Positions 62,469 through 64,000 of a stretch of 64,000 nt of DNA are shown here, piece by piece; within the stretch, counting starts at the first letter, position 1; each line of letters opens with the position of its first letter. Origin of the DNA: Tetrahymena elliotti 4EA (taxonomy: Eukaryota; Ciliophora; Oligohymenophorea; Hymenostomatida; Tetrahymenidae); contig JH720346.1 in NCBI GenBank assembly GCA_000231825.2, positions 519,225 to 583,224 of the forward strand, given 5' to 3'. A model generated the notes under the pieces. The model was given only the letters and a program-made list of their open reading frames with translations, did no database searches and had not been told where the DNA came from. Made by a program: the position numbers and the translations under genes.

Positions 62469-64000
62469 TGGTTGTAATAATAACATATTAAATATGAGTT
62501 ATAAGCATTAGAAAAATCGCAGTTTAGGTAATATTTTTCAAGCTATTATAATAGGATTTTACTGAAGAACAATTATACAATTCATCCAGCTTTTACCTTT
62601 AAATATCATAAGGCTAAATATGAATACATATTATAAAATTATATATTAATAGGACCCGTTGTAAAAATTAATATTCCTAAATTTGCATTTGAAGAAGCTC
62701 AATAAGAAGAGAGAAATGTAGAAACTTTCCTTGATTAATAACAAGGGAATTCAATACCTCAATAAGATTATTAAAACGACCCTTATAATCCACAAGTTTA
62801 AGAAGATGGTGAATATAATGAGATGTAAATATGTTCAAAAATTATCTTTTGTTTCTTTATTAACTCACAAACAAAATATTTGAGATGTATTTATTGGTGG
62901 AAATAAAATGTTAATTTTCCTAATCATTTTTAATAGGTAAATGAATAATACTTATAATACTAACAACCGCACTTAAAATAGGAATGGTAACAATTAAATG
63001 AATTTACCTTAGGTAAAATAATTTTCTTTTGCTTTACAATTCTGTTCTTTGATTACATTAAGAAATGATGATAGTTAGATATGCGTTAAGTAAATTATTA
63101 TTGATAAATTCAAATTAGATATAAGGAAATAGAAGAGCAAGCTCTACTCAAAGACCAAGCAGTCAATAAAACTATAAAAAATAATCAAATAATTAAAGTG
63201 TTAGATACGATAGTAATGGAGGCTAACATTAAAACAATAATCTTTCTTTAACAATGAATAATAGAAGCATAAATTAGAATGACTCATAGCAGATATAGTA
63301 TCAACCCCAAAGAAGTCATTCAAAAAGTTTAATAGATTATTAAAGTAGTTAAAGTAAGATTTTAAATGGGTCCATAATAAGCCAAGCTAGTCCTGGAAAA
63401 TAGTAATAATAGCAATAAGATTTGGATAACTCTCATTTAGATTGGATAAGTAGTTTAGCACGTAAAGAGCAAGCTAAAATCATTAGAATGCCTGCAAGAA
63501 ATCCTAATCGTATTTAAGTCACTATGCAATAGCAAAATAAAATAAATAATCACATTCTAGATGTTTCTGGTATTATGAATGATAACAGTTTTCTTAACAA
63601 GAGTATGGGTGGTGGAACAGGAAATACTATTAAAGTTAAATAGGGAAGTTAAGTATTAAATTCAAAAAAAGATGAAAGCATCCACAATAAGACAACTAAT
63701 GAAGGGAAAAGAACTTTAAAAAATAGCTAATTGATGGATAAAAGCTAATAATTAGGATATTCATCTGTTTAAAATTAGCATATCCTTTAGTAAAATAATG
63801 AATAGTCTTTTAATGAAAAAAAATCTTTAAATCAATCAACTTTGATGGAGAGATCAAGGATGTAGCATAACTAATCATAAAATTTGAAAGATAACTAAAA
63901 ATAATCAAATTCTTGGAATCTTTCTTAACCAAAAGAACCTGTTTATAATTATAATCCTTTATTGGTAGATTAAAATTCCAAGAATGAAAAAAATAATTTA
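62469..64000 (+). CDS. N/Q/S-rich protein, 5' end unresolved, cut by window edge
   Basis: Exons 62469-62824, 62937-63012 and 63119-64000+ join in phase through introns 62825-62936 and 63013-63118. The first follows an AG at 62467-62468 and has no in-frame ATG, so an upstream exon is missing. The N-terminal part is folded-looking: YFSSYYNRILLKNNYTIHPA, FTFKYHKAKYEYILQNYILI, GPVVKINIPKFAFEEAQ. After it the protein is dominated by Asn, Gln and Ser, with a short block LDWISSLARKEQAKIIRMPA that might be a conserved motif. No TGA occurs before the edge. I do not recognise a family. Confidence 0.7.

Overview
The window is nuclear DNA of an oligohymenophorean ciliate, almost certainly a Tetrahymena species. 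The base composition is very AT-rich. Every long gene is open only if TAA and TAG are read as glutamine, with TGA as the sole stop. Introns are short and AT-rich (GT...AG, mostly 36-155 nt). The partial 5S rRNA at the left edge agrees, as far as I recall it, with the Tetrahymena 5S. ORF finders using the standard code see only fragments, so most genes here were rebuilt by hand in the ciliate code.

Layout from left to right: 5S rRNA (-, 3' end cut off); a 135-aa four-helix membrane protein (-); a membrane hybrid histidine kinase with a C-terminal receiver domain (-, 2239-7553); the farnesyl/geranylgeranyl transferase alpha subunit (+, 9841-11191); a protein with an OTU-like half-domain and a cold-shock domain (-, 11835-14065); a Tousled-like kinase with a Q-rich N-terminus (-, 15529-19553); a giant coiled-coil protein (+, 21979-28081); an intronless 757-aa protein of unknown function (+, 30915-33188); two identical tRNA-Gly(UCC) genes (+); an acidic Myb/SANT-like protein (+, 36214-40002); a 1099-aa type I membrane protein with an EGF-like module and a cytoplasmic CxxC tail (-, 41060-44359); an 8.6-kb gene-poor stretch with a possible 90-aa gene and a ~198-bp degenerate tandem repeat; a UBC4/UBE2D-type ubiquitin-conjugating enzyme in seven exons (-); a 926-aa RING protein (-); a 527-aa FHA-like protein (-); and the 5' part of an N/Q/S-rich gene (+) that runs off the right edge.

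There is no operon logic. Neighbours are independent eukaryotic genes with their own promoters. The themes are signalling (histidine kinase, TLK, FHA), ubiquitin (E2, RING, possibly the OTU-like fold), protein prenylation and chromatin (TLK, Myb-like). The E2, RING and FHA genes lie in tandem on the minus strand, but I see no evidence that they are functionally coupled. Exon joins marked as consistent were checked by splice dinucleotides and by the summed CDS length being divisible by three. The first exons of the prenyltransferase, TLK and last genes are unsettled, as are several internal joins in the histidine kinase and the coiled-coil gene.
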